Shown: positions 22,704 to 34,558 of the stretch, one piece after another
How positions within the stretch are numbered: position 1 is the stretch's first letter
Layout of the letters: each line of letters opens with the position of its first letter
Assembly: GCA_024336345.1 (NCBI GenBank)
Contig: JANFOG010000003.1
Coordinates: 2,548,501 to 2,612,500 of the forward strand
Reading direction: 5' to 3'
From: Mariannaea sp. PMI_226
Lineage: Eukaryota; Ascomycota; Sordariomycetes; Hypocreales; Nectriaceae
DNA: 64,000 nt
Position numbers and translations under genes: made by a program
The notes under the pieces: generated by a model
The model's input: only the letters and a program-made list of their open reading frames with translations
Told to the model about the DNA's origin: nothing
Databases searched by the model: none

Positions 22704-25700
22704 GTCAGAGAAACGCCGGCCAGGTTATGCCAGACCTAGGGACCATGCATCGATGGGCTGATGGCTGGATGGGCACCTTCGGAGGGACCCAGTCTGTTGG
22801 GGTGACCCCGAAGGCCTTCGCAGCGAGAGGACTGCGTGAGGTAGGATGAGTTTTGGGTCGAGGGAGCAAGGAAATGGCGTGTGAACCCGGGTGAGCTGGT
22901 ATGAGGTGAGCCTATGATGTCTTGTCTCTCTCGCACCGAGCTCACTGACTCTCACGCAAGGTACTCAATTTTCTGCTCCTACTTCCACTAATCTTCAGCG
23001 GGTTGAACTCGCTATCTCTGCGAGTGGTGCGTTGGCCAGTAGTGCAGTGCAAGCCGTCGTGGGATTGATTTTCAGGCTTGGGTCTCCAGGTTCTAGGCGT
23101 TGGATGAGGGCGAGAGAGTTGCGGATGACGAGGTGGGATCGACCGATGCGGATGCGGCCGAACGTTCGATGGAAGGCCAGGGACTGGGGCAAAGGGATCA
23201 AAAGCTGCAAAACGTGGTCTGACTGAACCACGGAGGATTGAGAGCACTTTTGGAGCTTTGAGATGGGAAATGGGGGTGATGGAGAGAGACTGAGAGCATG
23301 CAGGGAATTCGATTTGAGGAGAGTGGACATGGACGACCGGAAAATCGTACGATGGAAGCTGGACATCAGCCCAGGCAAGTTCTGCACCAGGCCAAGCCAA
23401 TTCAGTGTGGGGACCCACTGTTTCCGCTGGAGTCTAGGAGGGGAGGGGGTGTTTGGGGGGGGTGTCAGCCATGGCGGGCCTTGTTGGATGTGTACAGTGT
23501 GTGTATCTCGGTTCCGCTCTTTCTTCAAACTGTCTAGAAGATGGAGTGAGGACAGAGTACGGCGGAGTAGGGGTCCCATCTGCCATACGAAGTACTGCGC
23601 ACAACCCAACACGTTATTCTCGTTTCTTTTCTTAGGGGTCCCCCCAGTCGGTACTGCAAGGGAGAAAGCCCTTGTAGAGTCTGAAATGCAAATGCTCCAT
23701 GGCACAGTATACGCGCACAGTAATCTGAGCCCGGATCCCACGCTTCGTCGAGCCATTCAGTTAGACGATAACTCGCTCAATCAATCATTGAGGCCATCAA
23801 CTTCCTTACAAAGTCAGTAATAGACCACCAGATACGCATGGGGATCAACGCCCACTGCCGGGGTGGTTTCATGCACAGAACGTCCGCGGACGCCGGTAGC
23901 TAATTTTGTCCAGTCCTCTCTCTGCGACACATTCCCAGATCATTGGATGGACGGTTGAATACTAATTAACGCCGATGCTGATGCTGATGCTGATGTTGAT
24001 GCTGTAGCTCGTCCAATTCAGGGACATTGCCGTGCTATTGCACGGTATGCAGTATTGGCATCGTACTATGCACGTTTCACGGTCCTGGGCCTCTTGGAGA
24101 CATCCTTCTCTTTATGCACAGGAATGTATGGCAAAGTCGCACCAATTAGTCTGTACTTGTACTGTGCGTGCGCGTTCTATGGGTCCAGGCCTCGTGGAAG
24201 TCGGCACTAGCTATTTTTCTCCACGATACTCTGTCCAATCAAAATAAGCTCGGACAGAACTATGGCTGCCTTGGGTCTTGCGTCCTGGAGGCTGCGGTCC
24301 GGCGCCGCACAGATCACCACGGGCATCAGCGCAACAGGCATTGTTATTTGCACACCGAGCGCCAGACCGAGTATTATGCCAAACAAAGATGGTCTACTTG
24401 TTACCGAGAAAAAAGGCTGACCGCATACCAACGTTTTGCTACGTAGACTGCCACGAGGCGTTCGGGGTTTCACTTACACTACCCCGTAGAGATCATCAAG
24501 CAGCCTCGTCTGGAATACATGAGCAGAATGCCGTACACAGTGCATGGGTTAGAATGAGCATAGTCTTGTACTCGGAGGATAGCGCTCGACCAATACTTCT
24601 TAGTCGTCAGTACTATCTAAGGGATAACCTGAGCACATTTCAGTATGCCTATTTTCCCCCATAACGTCAGTTACTTTCTAAGGTTCTCATCAATTACCTT
24701 GGTAGGGGTAGGTTGGTGCACAAACGAAGCACTCCATCTATACGTAGCCCAAGGTAAATCATGGTCCAGACTCCATTGGCCACAACCTTGCCACCGCAAA
24801 GGAACTCGGCCCCAAAAACGCCCAAGCAGGTCTTCAAACACCTACGTTTTCGTCCCTTCTCCATTCTTGTCGTAGGTGGCGCCAAATTCTTATGGACAAG
24901 TTCATCCCATGGTTCCCGATTGACCTGCCACGAGACGAGGTAGCATTCCCAACGCAAAGTTCTGGTTCAGAAACATTGCGAAAAGTTGTACCAGAAGGTA
25001 CAGATTACATAACATTCTCTCATACCATAGTACATGTTCGCACTGCAATTGTGCAGTATTTACTCTGCTTCGTACAGTACAGATTACCCACTTACTACGG
25101 AGCACCCTCGCTGATAGGCACGCGGGGTTTCCGGGCTCTCCCTCGTTCCCGCTTCCGTCTCGAATATGACCCATCATTTTTTTTTTTTTTTTTCCTACGA
25201 AACGGGGAAATAAAAATGATCAACATTGTACCGATCACTCCCGAGAAACTATCAATGCCCCGGCCACATCATTGTGGCCAACGAGCGGATCCTCATCCGA
25301 AATTGGATCCAAATCCGAATTAAGTAACATTGGATTTCCTCTTCTGCCGGCTCTTCTTTGCCATATTATGCTTACACCTTTTCCATACTTTGTTCCTTTG
25401 CTATCAAAATATGTCCAGGTCCCTCTCCTGTAATAACGCTGTGCAACGAGATGCTTCGTATCGAGCAAGTAGACACGAAATTTCCTGGAATGCCAAATCA
25501 TGCAAGCCCGCATAGGATCTGAAAATTCGGTCAGCATTGGAAGATTAGAACGTTGTATTCGCCGCAATTCCGAAAACCGCAATGGTTGCGGTCACCGTTA
25601 CGGTCAAGATAGGCTAAGGTAGGTAGGCAACAAGAAAGATGGACTGTGCGAAGTACCTGTACATAGACAACCAGCCACAGACTCCCCTAATCATCTTTCA

Positions 25701-25946
25701 TTTCCAATGTCAATTTCCTCTGCCAATCCAAGCCCAGTGGTATAGGTAACAATTTCCCTTGAGGAATCCAAGAAAGCAAAACAAAAAGAGATCCAGGCCA
25801 TGGCGGCATGATTGATGACTTTGCAACGTCGCAATTCATCCTAATATCTAAAGAGAAATGGTTTGAAATGGAAGAGAAAGGGAAGAAGGAAGGAGAGAAG
25901 GAGACGAGAAAAAATATTTTGTTTTTTTTTTATCCCACATGAACGC
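22704..25946. other. long intergenic region upstream of srbA
   Basis: A 3.2-kb space. The right part is the 3' flank of the next minus gene and the left part is the srbA promoter and leader. Open frames at 22942-23820 on both strands overlap each other and show no family pattern, so they are not called. A GCTGAT-type microsatellite lies at 23972-24005. T/A-runs occur near 25159-25182 and 25921-25930. Confidence 0.5.
23972..24005. repeat. GATGCT hexamer/trimer microsatellite
   Basis: About five and a half tandem copies of a GATGCT-like unit, one with a T substitution. Not in a coding frame that can be supported. Confidence 0.75.
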
Positions 25947-27425
25947 TTACCACACCTCATCATCGCTCTTGACCATAGCCAAAGTTGGTGTCTTGGGTAC
26001 CATTCTCCTCATTCGCTTACGGTCTTCCTTGGTCACAAGCGAAGGAGTCATGGGCACACAAGGGGTAAAGGGCTGATAAGGTGAGTATGGTACCGCGGTC
26101 GCAGTGAAGGGGGTCATGCCGCCGCCAGGAGATAATGGTCCCCTTCGTTCAAACACAGTCTGCTTGGTAGTTTGGCCCTGGATACTAGGAGAGTTCATGG
26201 CAGGCTCATAGGCACGAAGAGGCAGATTACCGCCGCTGCGCATGGCTGAAATAGGGCCAGAGCGCGTAAAGGTTTGTCCAGGCTTGGGTGATGACGGGAG
26301 GCTTGGGAAACCAGCCCCGGGCTTTGGGGATGCCGGAAGGCCGACGAGGGCCGCTTGTGAGTGCTCTGAAGTAGCAGACGCCGGTTCTCCCTCTGTATGT
26401 GTCTGCGATACTGAGCGAGTATGAGAAGGAAGTTGAGATCCAATGCGTTCATCGATACTCATGTTACTCTCTGGAGAAACATCGTTCAGCGTCGAAGCCG
26501 AAGGCTTGGTTCTAACGACGCCGAAATTGCCTTCATTCGGAGGGCAAGGGGGCGGGGGTGCAGGAGCGTAATGACGAGGAGGGATCGTGCTCATCTCCTG
26601 CGACTCCTGACGAGGAAAGGTGGCTGATTGGGGAGTCATGATCGGGGACGAGATGCTCACAGCCTTCATGCCCTTCTTCCTACCTGGGGATCGGAGAGCG
26701 GACAGGAGTGAAGAGGTCCTTGACTGTGTCTTATCTTCATAAAGATTCAGGCCTGCCGGCTTCGACTTCTTAGCAGACCTGAAGGATGCAACTGAGGTAG
26801 GAGATCGCATTGATTGAGCAGGGGTAGCCACTGCAGGAATTTCGTACTCGATACCACGTCTCTTGGCATCTTCGTGCTCAAGCACGTGCTTGTACATTTC
26901 CTCTAGCTGAGACTGGGCCATGACTCTATCTTCGAGGACTCGGCCTTGGTCGACAAAAGGATGCACTCCGGGAGCTCCAAGGGAAGATACAGGTGACGGG
27001 GAAATCCAAGGGCTAGCAGTGACAGGAGTCTTTAGGGAATCGTAGCTCTGGGCGTTGTTGAGATTCTCGGTAATAATATTCAAGGAATTGACACCAGCGG
27101 CGTCGCCTGGTAGAGCAAAGCCTGGCTTGACAGGTTCCTTTTTGGTATCGAAGTCGGCTTCCTCGTTACCGTTGGTCAAATGATCACGACGTCTTTTGGA
27201 GAGAGCAAGGAGGAGGATGGCGACCAGCACCAATGTTACACCGTATGCTCCAACGATGCCACCAACTTCAGCGGGGATGCGTGTCTTGTCGTAGAGGGGC
27301 CCGTCGATAATGGGCTTGTCGCTGGATCGTGGGCTAAGCACCGAAGATTGAACACTGGAGGAAAGGAATGACAGAGATAGAATTAGACTTGGCAGTGCTG
27401 GATTGCGAATACACCCAGGCGGCAT
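25947..27425 (-). CDS. conserved fungal single-pass membrane protein of unknown function
   Basis: An uninterrupted frame of 492 residues. The N-terminus looks like a signal peptide (LPSLILSLSFLSSSVQSSV) followed by a short outer segment, one transmembrane helix at about residues 55-75 (GAYGVTLVLVAILLLALS) and a stop-transfer KRRRD. The remaining 410 residues are cytoplasmic by the positive-inside rule and are Ser/Pro-rich, with basic patches such as SPGRKKGMKAV and a conserved-looking C-terminus with KEDRKRMRRMVPKTPTLAMV. This layout is that of a small plasma-membrane sensor or adaptor, but no named family is recognised. Clear coding bias and a long Ser/Pro tail make it a real gene. Confidence 0.8.
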   Translation of the reverse strand: MPPGCIRNPALPSLILSLSFLSSSVQSSVLSPRSSDKPIIDGPLYDKTRIPAEVGGIVGAYGVTLVLVAILLLALSKRRRDHLTNGNEEADFDTKKEPVKPGFALPGDAAGVNSLNIITENLNNAQSYDSLKTPVTASPWISPSPVSSLGAPGVHPFVDQGRVLEDRVMAQSQLEEMYKHVLEHEDAKRRGIEYEIPAVATPAQSMRSPTSVASFRSAKKSKPAGLNLYEDKTQSRTSSLLSALRSPGRKKGMKAVSISSPIMTPQSATFPRQESQEMSTIPPRHYAPAPPPPCPPNEGNFGVVRTKPSASTLNDVSPESNMSIDERIGSQLPSHTRSVSQTHTEGEPASATSEHSQAALVGLPASPKPGAGFPSLPSSPKPGQTFTRSGPISAMRSGGNLPLRAYEPAMNSPSIQGQTTKQTVFERRGPLSPGGGMTPFTATAVPYSPYQPFTPCVPMTPSLVTKEDRKRMRRMVPKTPTLAMVKSDDEVW

Positions 27426-29761
27426 GGTGGAGGAGGAGGATTGTATGAAGGTGAGTGACCTTTCTTATAAAGGAAGCAATCGAAAGGATGCGACCTCCTG
27501 CGTGACAAGACGAAACATGATTGACAAATGCCAGACGGGATATGCGGCAATGCCGTTAGGTATATACAATTGCTGATGTCTGGTTAGCCGCTGGACTCGA
27601 CCTAGAGTGTTGTCTAGCGCCGACATCAACGAGCTCGTCGAATGGCGGGACATGCATGACTGCGACCGAGAATAGATCCATGTATTCAAGCTCCATGGTG
27701 AGTGTGATATGCGATGTGGGCGTGATGAGAATTGGTCTATTTGAGCCATGATTGGTCGCTTGGTCTTCGATTAAGCGCCGGGTCTAAGTCGACGTCACGA
27801 TGGCTGCTTTTGTGATTGGCGGCTGTGGGGCATCACCAGGGCCAGGTTCGTCCAACCACCTTGGTCCCCGCCTTTGTTTGTTTGCAATACCCACTCTTGA
27901 ACATCAGTAGTCCGAGTAGCATCACATCGTCCGCCTTGAATTCCTGTGCCCGCTGTTCGTTCTTTGGGTGCTGCAGTCATTGGCAATAGTAATTTGAAAA
28001 AAAAAAATAATAAACATAAATAAAACATTGGCAATGCTGCGAATCAAGGGTCAACACACCGCTTCCCATGATCTCATTCTGCCTGCAGATGGTAGTGGAT
28101 TTACTTAGTACTTCTCCTAGAAACTCATGAAGGTGTCCCCAGAGCCCACCAGGCCCGATATCGAAGCCAAAGCTACTATCGATGTGACACAGGGTGATGC
28201 ACGACGAGGGGTTTAGGGGTCAGTCTACTGCATAATTTTGGAGTGCCGAAATGGTGGGCTTCTCGGGGTATGATATGGTTGGTTCTTGAGGGTGATTTGC
28301 CTCATTGATATGCTTTGCACCCGTTCCAGACCTCATCACACCCCTTTTTGAGTCTCTTTCGGTTCTGGACAAGGCTGGAAGAGTAAGCTCCTCAACTGCG
28401 TACTATTGCTGAGGTTATGGTTTTTCCTCGTCTCCGCTAGCCAGGGTGCCTTTTACTTCGTATTTGCCAGATTTTGACTCAAGGTGACACCCTGCTCACA
28501 TTGTCCCCATGGTGATTGGTGATGTCCAGTGTGACAATCCATAAACCTGGCTTTTTAGTAGGCGCAGATCCGGTGCTATCACCTTTGATAGTCAGGTTCT
28601 GCAAATAATATTGCATGCAAGTGTGATACCACCAGATTCCCGCAGCCTCTTTACTTACTTTAGCGTGAAGGTCTTCAGCTTGAAAGGTCTTTGCTCGCTT
28701 GAACGGCGTCTAATTATGCGAAGTGGAATGATGATGGAGAGAGTGTGACTAGGATCCTTGTCACGGCAGTGAATCGTCCCGTTCAGCAAACAAAACGTCC
28801 CGTTTCCTCGACGTTTCAGTACTGTTATCATTAGCGCCGTGAGAAGTAAGTCTGGACGACGAACTTCAATATTCTATACCGGCACTATGGTGAATAAGCT
28901 TGGTATTATCTCATCCCAGAAATGAACACCTCAACCCTGCATCGAAGCGCCGATCATCGCATCAAAGCCACTTCTATTCCAGAGTAGCAATTTTGAGTGT
29001 GTTGTGGGCCCCTTGCATGCGCTAGTTATGCCCAATGTTTTCTATTGCACATTTTGTAATCTTGGTCGGATGGCAGATGACGACGATGGGGAAGCTAGAC
29101 GTGAGTGATGTGCTTTGGCTGATGTGATAGTGATACTTGCTACATCACTGCGGCATGGTTTTTTTCCCTTGGTTGATAATATTGGACACACAGTATGTCA
29201 CAGCATCTTCCGTCTTTAATCCAAGACTGTTATTGGGCGGAAATTTACCGCCATTTGCAACTATCACAATCCCTTCCAGTTAATATACCCTAACCACTTA
29301 CCATGCTTACTATGGCATCACTACAAGTTTATATCCGCATCCCACCCACAACATGACATTTGGTATAATGAAAAAAAAGGAAAAAAAAGAAAAGATAGGA
29401 TTTCACGGCGGTTACACCATGTTTGAAGAAAGGTCTGTTACCGTAGGATTTTAAATCGACGTCTCATGCCTACCACTACCCTAAACGTTGGACAACGGCG
29501 ACCTCCACAGCGGACCGGGATAATGGACATCACGTGACTTCGCGATGTGAAACGTGACGCGATTGCTCTTTGCACGCTGAGACAAGACGCTGAACATGCC
29601 CATATATTGATCACAGGATGATATTAAGGATTCAAAGACTCATCAGCACTATCATCAAATCATGAAAACTGGAAACCACACGACGGGCCACCAATCAGCT
29701 CAATGACCGCAATTCTCCTAATCAATCGAGCTCAACGCGTCGACCCATTCGCGACTCTACG
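27426..29761. other. divergent intergenic region
   Basis: A 2.3-kb space between the membrane-protein gene (minus) and the Srs2-type helicase gene (plus). Nothing coding is supportable. An A-run at 27998-28010 and A-rich DNA at 29369-29396 are the only compositional marks seen. Confidence 0.55.
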
Positions 29762-32695
29762 ATGCCATCTCCAAACCTTGAAGATTCGCGTCTGCGATCG
29801 CTGAATCAGGCGCAGCGTCGTGCTGTGACGTCTTCCTCTAATACCGTTGCCATTCTAGCCGGCCCAGGCAGTGGAAAAACTCACACCCTTACTTCTCGAG
29901 TTGTGTGGCTAATTGAAAATGTCGGATACCGGCCCAGCGATGTCATTGTCGCGACATTCACTGTCAAAGCCGCTAGAGAAATGAAAGAACGCATTGGGAA
30001 AGCATTAGGTGAAGAATCTGAGAAAAAAATTGTTCTTGGAACTTTCCATTCAATTGCCCGTCGTTACCTGACCACGTATGGAAAACGGATTGGGCTGGAT
30101 TCCAAATTCGGCATTGCAGATGATGGAGATTCTAAAGCCATCATTCAGAGAATTTGCAAAAGACTTGATCTCAACATTGAGCCTTCATATGCCAAGTCCT
30201 GGATCAGCAAGAAGAAGGCCAAGGGACCCAGCGGCGAGCCTACAACCAAGACCAAGAAACAGCAAGAAAATCCTGGATTAGAGACTTGCTATCAAGCGTA
30301 CCAAGAACAACTTAAATTATCGAATCTCCTGGACTATGACGACCTTTTGGTAAAGTGTGTCGAGTTGTTGAGAGACTGCCCATCGTGTGTCTCCAATGTC
30401 CAAGCCGTACTCATCGACGAGTACCAGGACACCAATGGCATTCAATATGAACTGATGCGCCTCTTTGCCCAGGCCAATAGGCGAATCACGATTGTGGGTG
30501 ATCCTGACCAGAGTATTTATGGTTGGCGCTCCGCCGAGATTAGAAATCTCTACCGTTTACTCCGAGATTACCCAGACACTGACGAAGTATCCTTGGAGGA
30601 GAATTACCGATCTTCACAATCCATTCTTAATGTATCACTCAATGTAATTCAACAAGACAAGAAGCGATATCAGAAGGTCCTTTTACCGGTTCACACCAAG
30701 GGTGCGCGACCTGTTTTGAGGACGTTGAAGAGTTCGGCTGCGGAGGGTGAGTGGATCGTGCAGGAGCTGAGACGCGCTGTCATGATGTTTGGGGAAATGC
30801 TGAAATTCGAGGATGTCGCTATTCTCCTCAGATCGGCTTCACTTTCCAGGCACATTGAGACAGCCCTGGGAAAGGCAGGCGTGGCTTATCGGATGATTGG
30901 AGGCCACAAGTTCTACGAGCGGAAAGAGATCAAAATTTTGCTGGACTACTTGCGAGTGGTTTATCAACCAGACAATAACGATGCTCTTGCGCGTATCATC
31001 AATGTGCCTCGCCGAGGAATTGGAGAGACAACAGTTAAACTGCTGCTAGAAGAGGCGGAGCAGAAAAAGATGAGCATGTGGACATTGTTGTGGAAACATT
31101 GCAGAGGTGGCCGAAAAGCCAGCACCAACATCCGGGCTAAGATGGAACAGAAACTGAATACTGAACTGTTGAGAATCATCTCAAACCTTCGCAATCAGGC
31201 GGACACAATTACCCAAAGCAGCCCTGTTACACTTGTCAACCTCATCGAACAGCTCGTCAGTCAGCTGAACTTTAAAAACTACCTGGAGGAGGAGTATGCA
31301 GAAGAATATGAGCAGAGATGGGCTAACGTCCAGGAGTTTGTCAGCTTGACGAGTGACTTCATGCGCGACTTCAGGGCATCCGAAGAAGATGTGCTCCCTG
31401 AGATTGAGCATCTTGAACAAGCAGAGGGGGATTCTATGCTTGGAAAGTTCCTTGCAAATGTGTCCTTAGCATCTGACGCACAAAAGGATGATGCCACAGC
31501 GGACAAAAAATCTCTCGTCACAATCTCTACGATCCACGCCGCTAAAGGTCTTGAGTGGCCTGTCGTCTTTGTGCCTTCTGTTCACACAGGCTCAATACCC
31601 CATTCAAGGGCTGAAAACATAGACGAGGAAAGACGGCTCCTCTATGTGGCCATGACCCGAGCGAAAGCGCTGCTATACCTCAGTTGCCCGCTCTATGGAT
31701 CGCAGGGAACGAGCTCTAAAGTGGAATTGTCTCCCTTTGTATCACCGTTTTCTGCAACTGCATTTGCGAAGAAGGGACCTTCATTCGATCGAGTTGTCGT
31801 TGAAGGTGCGGCTAAGATCTTAGGGAGAGAGGCGCCAACCGAGAAGGATGTCTTTGCGAAATTGCCGCCCATGTTCTCACCAGAAGACGATACTTTTCCA
31901 GTCGAGCCGTTTGATCAAAAAGACCGAGAGGGATTCGAGGATGATTCTGGCAGGCATTACTCTCGTGCCCCAAAGCGACAACGAACATCGCTCCCAATGG
32001 AGTCCAACGAAGCCGCGGAGGAAAGACCCTGGCAGCGGGAGTATGCAACTACAATGGAGCAGTCGTCCGGCTTCACGGTTGCCTCGCTTCCGGGCTTCAT
32101 GTCGGCGGGAGCCCACAAGGTAGCGCTCGAGGCTGCTGCCCAAGCGGAAGCGAGCGCGAAGGCGTCGTCATCGAAGACTATCGTGAAGAAGGGAACAACG
32201 AAGCGAGGGAGCGATCAAAGAAGCATGCTGGGATTCGTAACACAGCGATCTACTTCGGGTGAAAAAACTCTCGACAAGAAACAACTTTTACCAGCCAAAA
32301 ATCATGCTGCTCCATTGCAGCACCAACTGCGAGTTCCAGCGCCTCAACACAAGCCACTAAAGACTGACATTGGCACTGGTCTTGCAAATCACAAGCTTGG
32401 TGCAACTGGGCGTCTCGTGAGACCTAACATGCCGAAGCAAACCGAAGGAGTAAAGAAACCCTACGCTTGCTTCTCGAGCAGTCCACCGCGCCCTGCTTCG
32501 AGAGATGAAGATAAGAAAACTGTCGATGAGCCAACCCAGGTCGCCAATCGCCCAGCTAGCGTGTTTCATTCAACCACATTCACGTCAGTCAAGCCAAGGC
32601 GACCGGTTGGACTTGGACCCCCGCCGAAAATGGACAGGCTTTGCAAACCGTTCAAGCCTCTGACGATTAATCGACCAAAGGGGCCGTCGGCGTAA
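29762..32695 (+). CDS. srs2: UvrD-family SF1A DNA helicase, Srs2 type
   Basis: A single exon of 977 residues. All SF1A motifs are present in order: Q-motif LNQAQRRAV, Walker A AGPGSGKT (residues 33-40), motif Ia VATFTVKAAREMKERI, motif Ib GTFHSIARR, motif II DEYQDTN (about residue 220), motif III GDPDQSIYGWRSA, motif IV SLEENYRSS, motif V TISTIHAAKGLEWPVVF and motif VI RRLLYVAMTRAK. Srs2 is a 3'-5' helicase that strips Rad51 from single-stranded DNA and restrains recombination. The C-terminal 270 residues are poorly structured and basic, ending RPVGLGPPPKMDRLCKPFKP, as in fungal Srs2 tails. The start is set by the first ATG before the Q-motif. The yeast PCNA/SUMO-binding tail is not obvious here. 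Confidence 0.95.
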   Translation: MPSPNLEDSRLRSLNQAQRRAVTSSSNTVAILAGPGSGKTHTLTSRVVWLIENVGYRPSDVIVATFTVKAAREMKERIGKALGEESEKKIVLGTFHSIARRYLTTYGKRIGLDSKFGIADDGDSKAIIQRICKRLDLNIEPSYAKSWISKKKAKGPSGEPTTKTKKQQENPGLETCYQAYQEQLKLSNLLDYDDLLVKCVELLRDCPSCVSNVQAVLIDEYQDTNGIQYELMRLFAQANRRITIVGDPDQSIYGWRSAEIRNLYRLLRDYPDTDEVSLEENYRSSQSILNVSLNVIQQDKKRYQKVLLPVHTKGARPVLRTLKSSAAEGEWIVQELRRAVMMFGEMLKFEDVAILLRSASLSRHIETALGKAGVAYRMIGGHKFYERKEIKILLDYLRVVYQPDNNDALARIINVPRRGIGETTVKLLLEEAEQKKMSMWTLLWKHCRGGRKASTNIRAKMEQKLNTELLRIISNLRNQADTITQSSPVTLVNLIEQLVSQLNFKNYLEEEYAEEYEQRWANVQEFVSLTSDFMRDFRASEEDVLPEIEHLEQAEGDSMLGKFLANVSLASDAQKDDATADKKSLVTISTIHAAKGLEWPVVFVPSVHTGSIPHSRAENIDEERRLLYVAMTRAKALLYLSCPLYGSQGTSSKVELSPFVSPFSATAFAKKGPSFDRVVVEGAAKILGREAPTEKDVFAKLPPMFSPEDDTFPVEPFDQKDREGFEDDSGRHYSRAPKRQRTSLPMESNEAAEERPWQREYATTMEQSSGFTVASLPGFMSAGAHKVALEAAAQAEASAKASSSKTIVKKGTTKRGSDQRSMLGFVTQRSTSGEKTLDKKQLLPAKNHAAPLQHQLRVPAPQHKPLKTDIGTGLANHKLGATGRLVRPNMPKQTEGVKKPYACFSSSPPRPASRDEDKKTVDEPTQVANRPASVFHSTTFTSVKPRRPVGLGPPPKMDRLCKPFKPLTINRPKGPSA

Positions 32696-33005
32696 CGTAA
32701 TGATGATAATAAAAAAAACATTGGGGAGATATGAGGGTTTTTGGGAACACTGTTAGCGAAGCTTGGGGTTAATGGGTTATGTGAGGAACGATGACGGCAC
32801 CATAACGAATAATCATAACTGTCCAGGTAGCTACCTACGCACTTATTGGCGTTCAAGAATATGTATATAAAGGACTGAAAAGACGCACCATAATACCATG
32901 TATCAATACACTACAAATACAAGTCACATTACAAAGCCTTTTTTACCTGAAACCAAGAAAATACTCGGGCTTGAATTGCCTATTGTAAAGAACTATTCAT
33001 CCACC
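32696..33005. other. short intergenic region
   Basis: Contains the helicase 3' UTR and the leader of the next small gene. An in-frame upstream ATG at 32898 could extend the small protein by 36 residues, but that extension does not look conserved in character. Nothing else is seen. Confidence 0.5.
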
Positions 33006-33263
33006 ATGTCGCCCGTTGTCCTCGCTCGCATTATGACCTCTTCTGTGGCGCAGGTTCCGCGTCGCGCCAACTTTTCTACCGCGAGTCGCATGCTGGCTCC
33101 TGATGCAACCCGCACCGCATCTGGCCCCTTGGGCTCGAAATGGGCCTGGAGCAGCCTCTCCCCTCGAACACGTCGCTACGTTGTTGTCGGTCTCGGAGTC
33201 GGCGCTTGCGTGGACTCGGTCGTCGTTTACCGCTACTGGCCTCAAATTGTTGGGTCTGAGTAA
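33006..33263 (+). CDS. small probable mitochondrial inner-membrane protein, function unknown
   Basis: An 85-residue frame. Residues 1-35 form an Arg/Ser/Ala-rich, acid-free leader (LARIMTSSVAQVPRRANFSTASRM) typical of a mitochondrial presequence. A tryptophan-containing middle (KWAWSSLSPRTRRY) follows, then one hydrophobic segment VVVGLGVGACVDSVVVYRYW that could span a membrane. It looks like a small mitochondrial membrane protein, such as an accessory respiratory subunit or assembly factor, but no specific family is recognised. Upstream ATGs in frame start at 32898; the start at 33006 is preferred because it begins the presequence. Confidence 0.6.
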   Translation: MSPVVLARIMTSSVAQVPRRANFSTASRMLAPDATRTASGPLGSKWAWSSLSPRTRRYVVVGLGVGACVDSVVVYRYWPQIVGSE

Positions 33264-34108
33264 ACCTGGGAACAATTGCTGGTTTTTACTCGGAAGGTAT
33301 ATGCATGTGCATAAAGGATATGGGTTCTTGGTCGGAGAGAATTCATGGAGAAACGAATAGATTATAAATACATGTCCCAATAGATTTTGCTGTCGATCAA
33401 TGTAAATAATACGCTTTACTCGCTAGGTTTTCTGAATACTGTACATTAAGTTGATGCGCATTCTTTTGTCACAGAGACGACTATCATTTGACAACATAAT
33501 ACAGTTTATCCACTGGTTTAAATCATGATACCCATACCTCTCATAAACAGGCATGAATTTATAATACCTTGTCATTAATTATGGCGACCAGAAGATTATG
33601 ATATAACCAGTTCCATAGAATAAAAACAGAAATAGGGGAGAAGCAAAAGCATTCTTCGCCGCTACCAATAACAAAATAAAGAGTATACCAACTAGGAGGT
33701 CATTATATTAGCAAGTTGCGGTTCATTTCTAGCTCTTTCTACTCTCGTAACCTTCCTTGACTAGCCGTGGCTTTTATTGATTTGATGCTACACTTTGAGC
33801 AACTTTAAGATTTCTCTGTTGTTCTGGTATCTCACCAACCTCCATCTACACAAACATGAGAAGCCTAGAGAAAGGACACCCTGAGATGGAGTGACACAAC
33901 TACTCTATTCTACTGTCAAAAAAAAAAAAAGAAAAAAAAGAGCGCCCATAACTTTCATCGCTGTCGGAATTTCACTTTCTTGGGTTTTTTGTTTTCCAAA
34001 ATCTGGCTCCTTTACAAACTTCCAGATTTACTCTCTTATTAACTGCTTTAATCTTTTCAACCCATTGGTCAGCCAGGAAAACCCTGAGTTGCCTTCTACT
34101 TTTTTATT
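33264..34108. other. AT-rich intergenic region, start of accessory segment
   Basis: AT-rich with A-runs at 33919-33938. A stretch at 33673-33696 (AATAAAGAGTATACCAACTAG) recurs with one change at about 43035-43056, so this region shares repeated DNA with the 43-kb segment. No gene is seen. Confidence 0.5.
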
Positions 34109-34430
34109 CAACTACAAACTAACACACAGCCTCAGGTTCATCATTCAAGTTGTCGAAATGGACTCACAAGGATATCCAACAACACCTCCTCATTAGCAGG
34201 AGAAAGACTCACAATTACGCCAGAGCTATTACAACATTTACATCTTCAACTCAACTAAGCAACAAACAAATTGAATCCTTCCACGATATTTGGCCTGCGT
34301 TTCTGAGGACTTATTTTATTGAGAATAAGGCTTTCAACCTAGTACCTGACAGGTTTTCGATCGCTGGGACTCTAACATGACTGTTCGTGAAGATCTACCG
34401 ACCCTTCGAGAGTGAGCAGACAATAGCTTG
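34109..34430 (+). pseudogene. decayed copy of the unknown gene at 47.7-48.6 kb
   Basis: In two or three frames this stretch reads as a broken relative of the protein encoded at 47745-48617 (minus). Matching pieces are FIIQVVEMDSQGYPTTPP (intact copy FIIQIIEMDEQGYPIAPP), then in another frame SNKQIESFHDIWPAFLRTYFIENKAFNLVP (intact copy SHEQIETFHDICLEFLRA... NKTFNSVP), then DNA for DRWDS-MTVREDLPTLRE. It has a stop after TPPH, frame shifts, and a deletion of about a dozen codons. DNA similarity also covers the leader before the ATG, so this is a genomic duplicate, not a retrocopy. Confidence 0.8.
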
Positions 34431-34558
34431 GTTATCAATACTCGGCTAATTTTCTGAGTGTCGGTGCACTCATATTCGTAAACCATATACGTAAATGACT
34501 TTCACTTTCACAGCTTCGCCGCCTCCAAACCATCTCATCTTAGTATGCGCAGCTGCAT

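Noticed and set aside
22942..23820. Large overlapping frames on both strands upstream of srbA
   Set aside because: They overlap on opposite strands, are rich in Pro/Arg/Ser from base composition, and have no recognisable domain; more likely the srbA promoter and leader.
23972..24005. Regular repeats as a CRISPR array or other spaced system
   Set aside because: They are simple contiguous microsatellites without spacers, and the DNA is eukaryotic.
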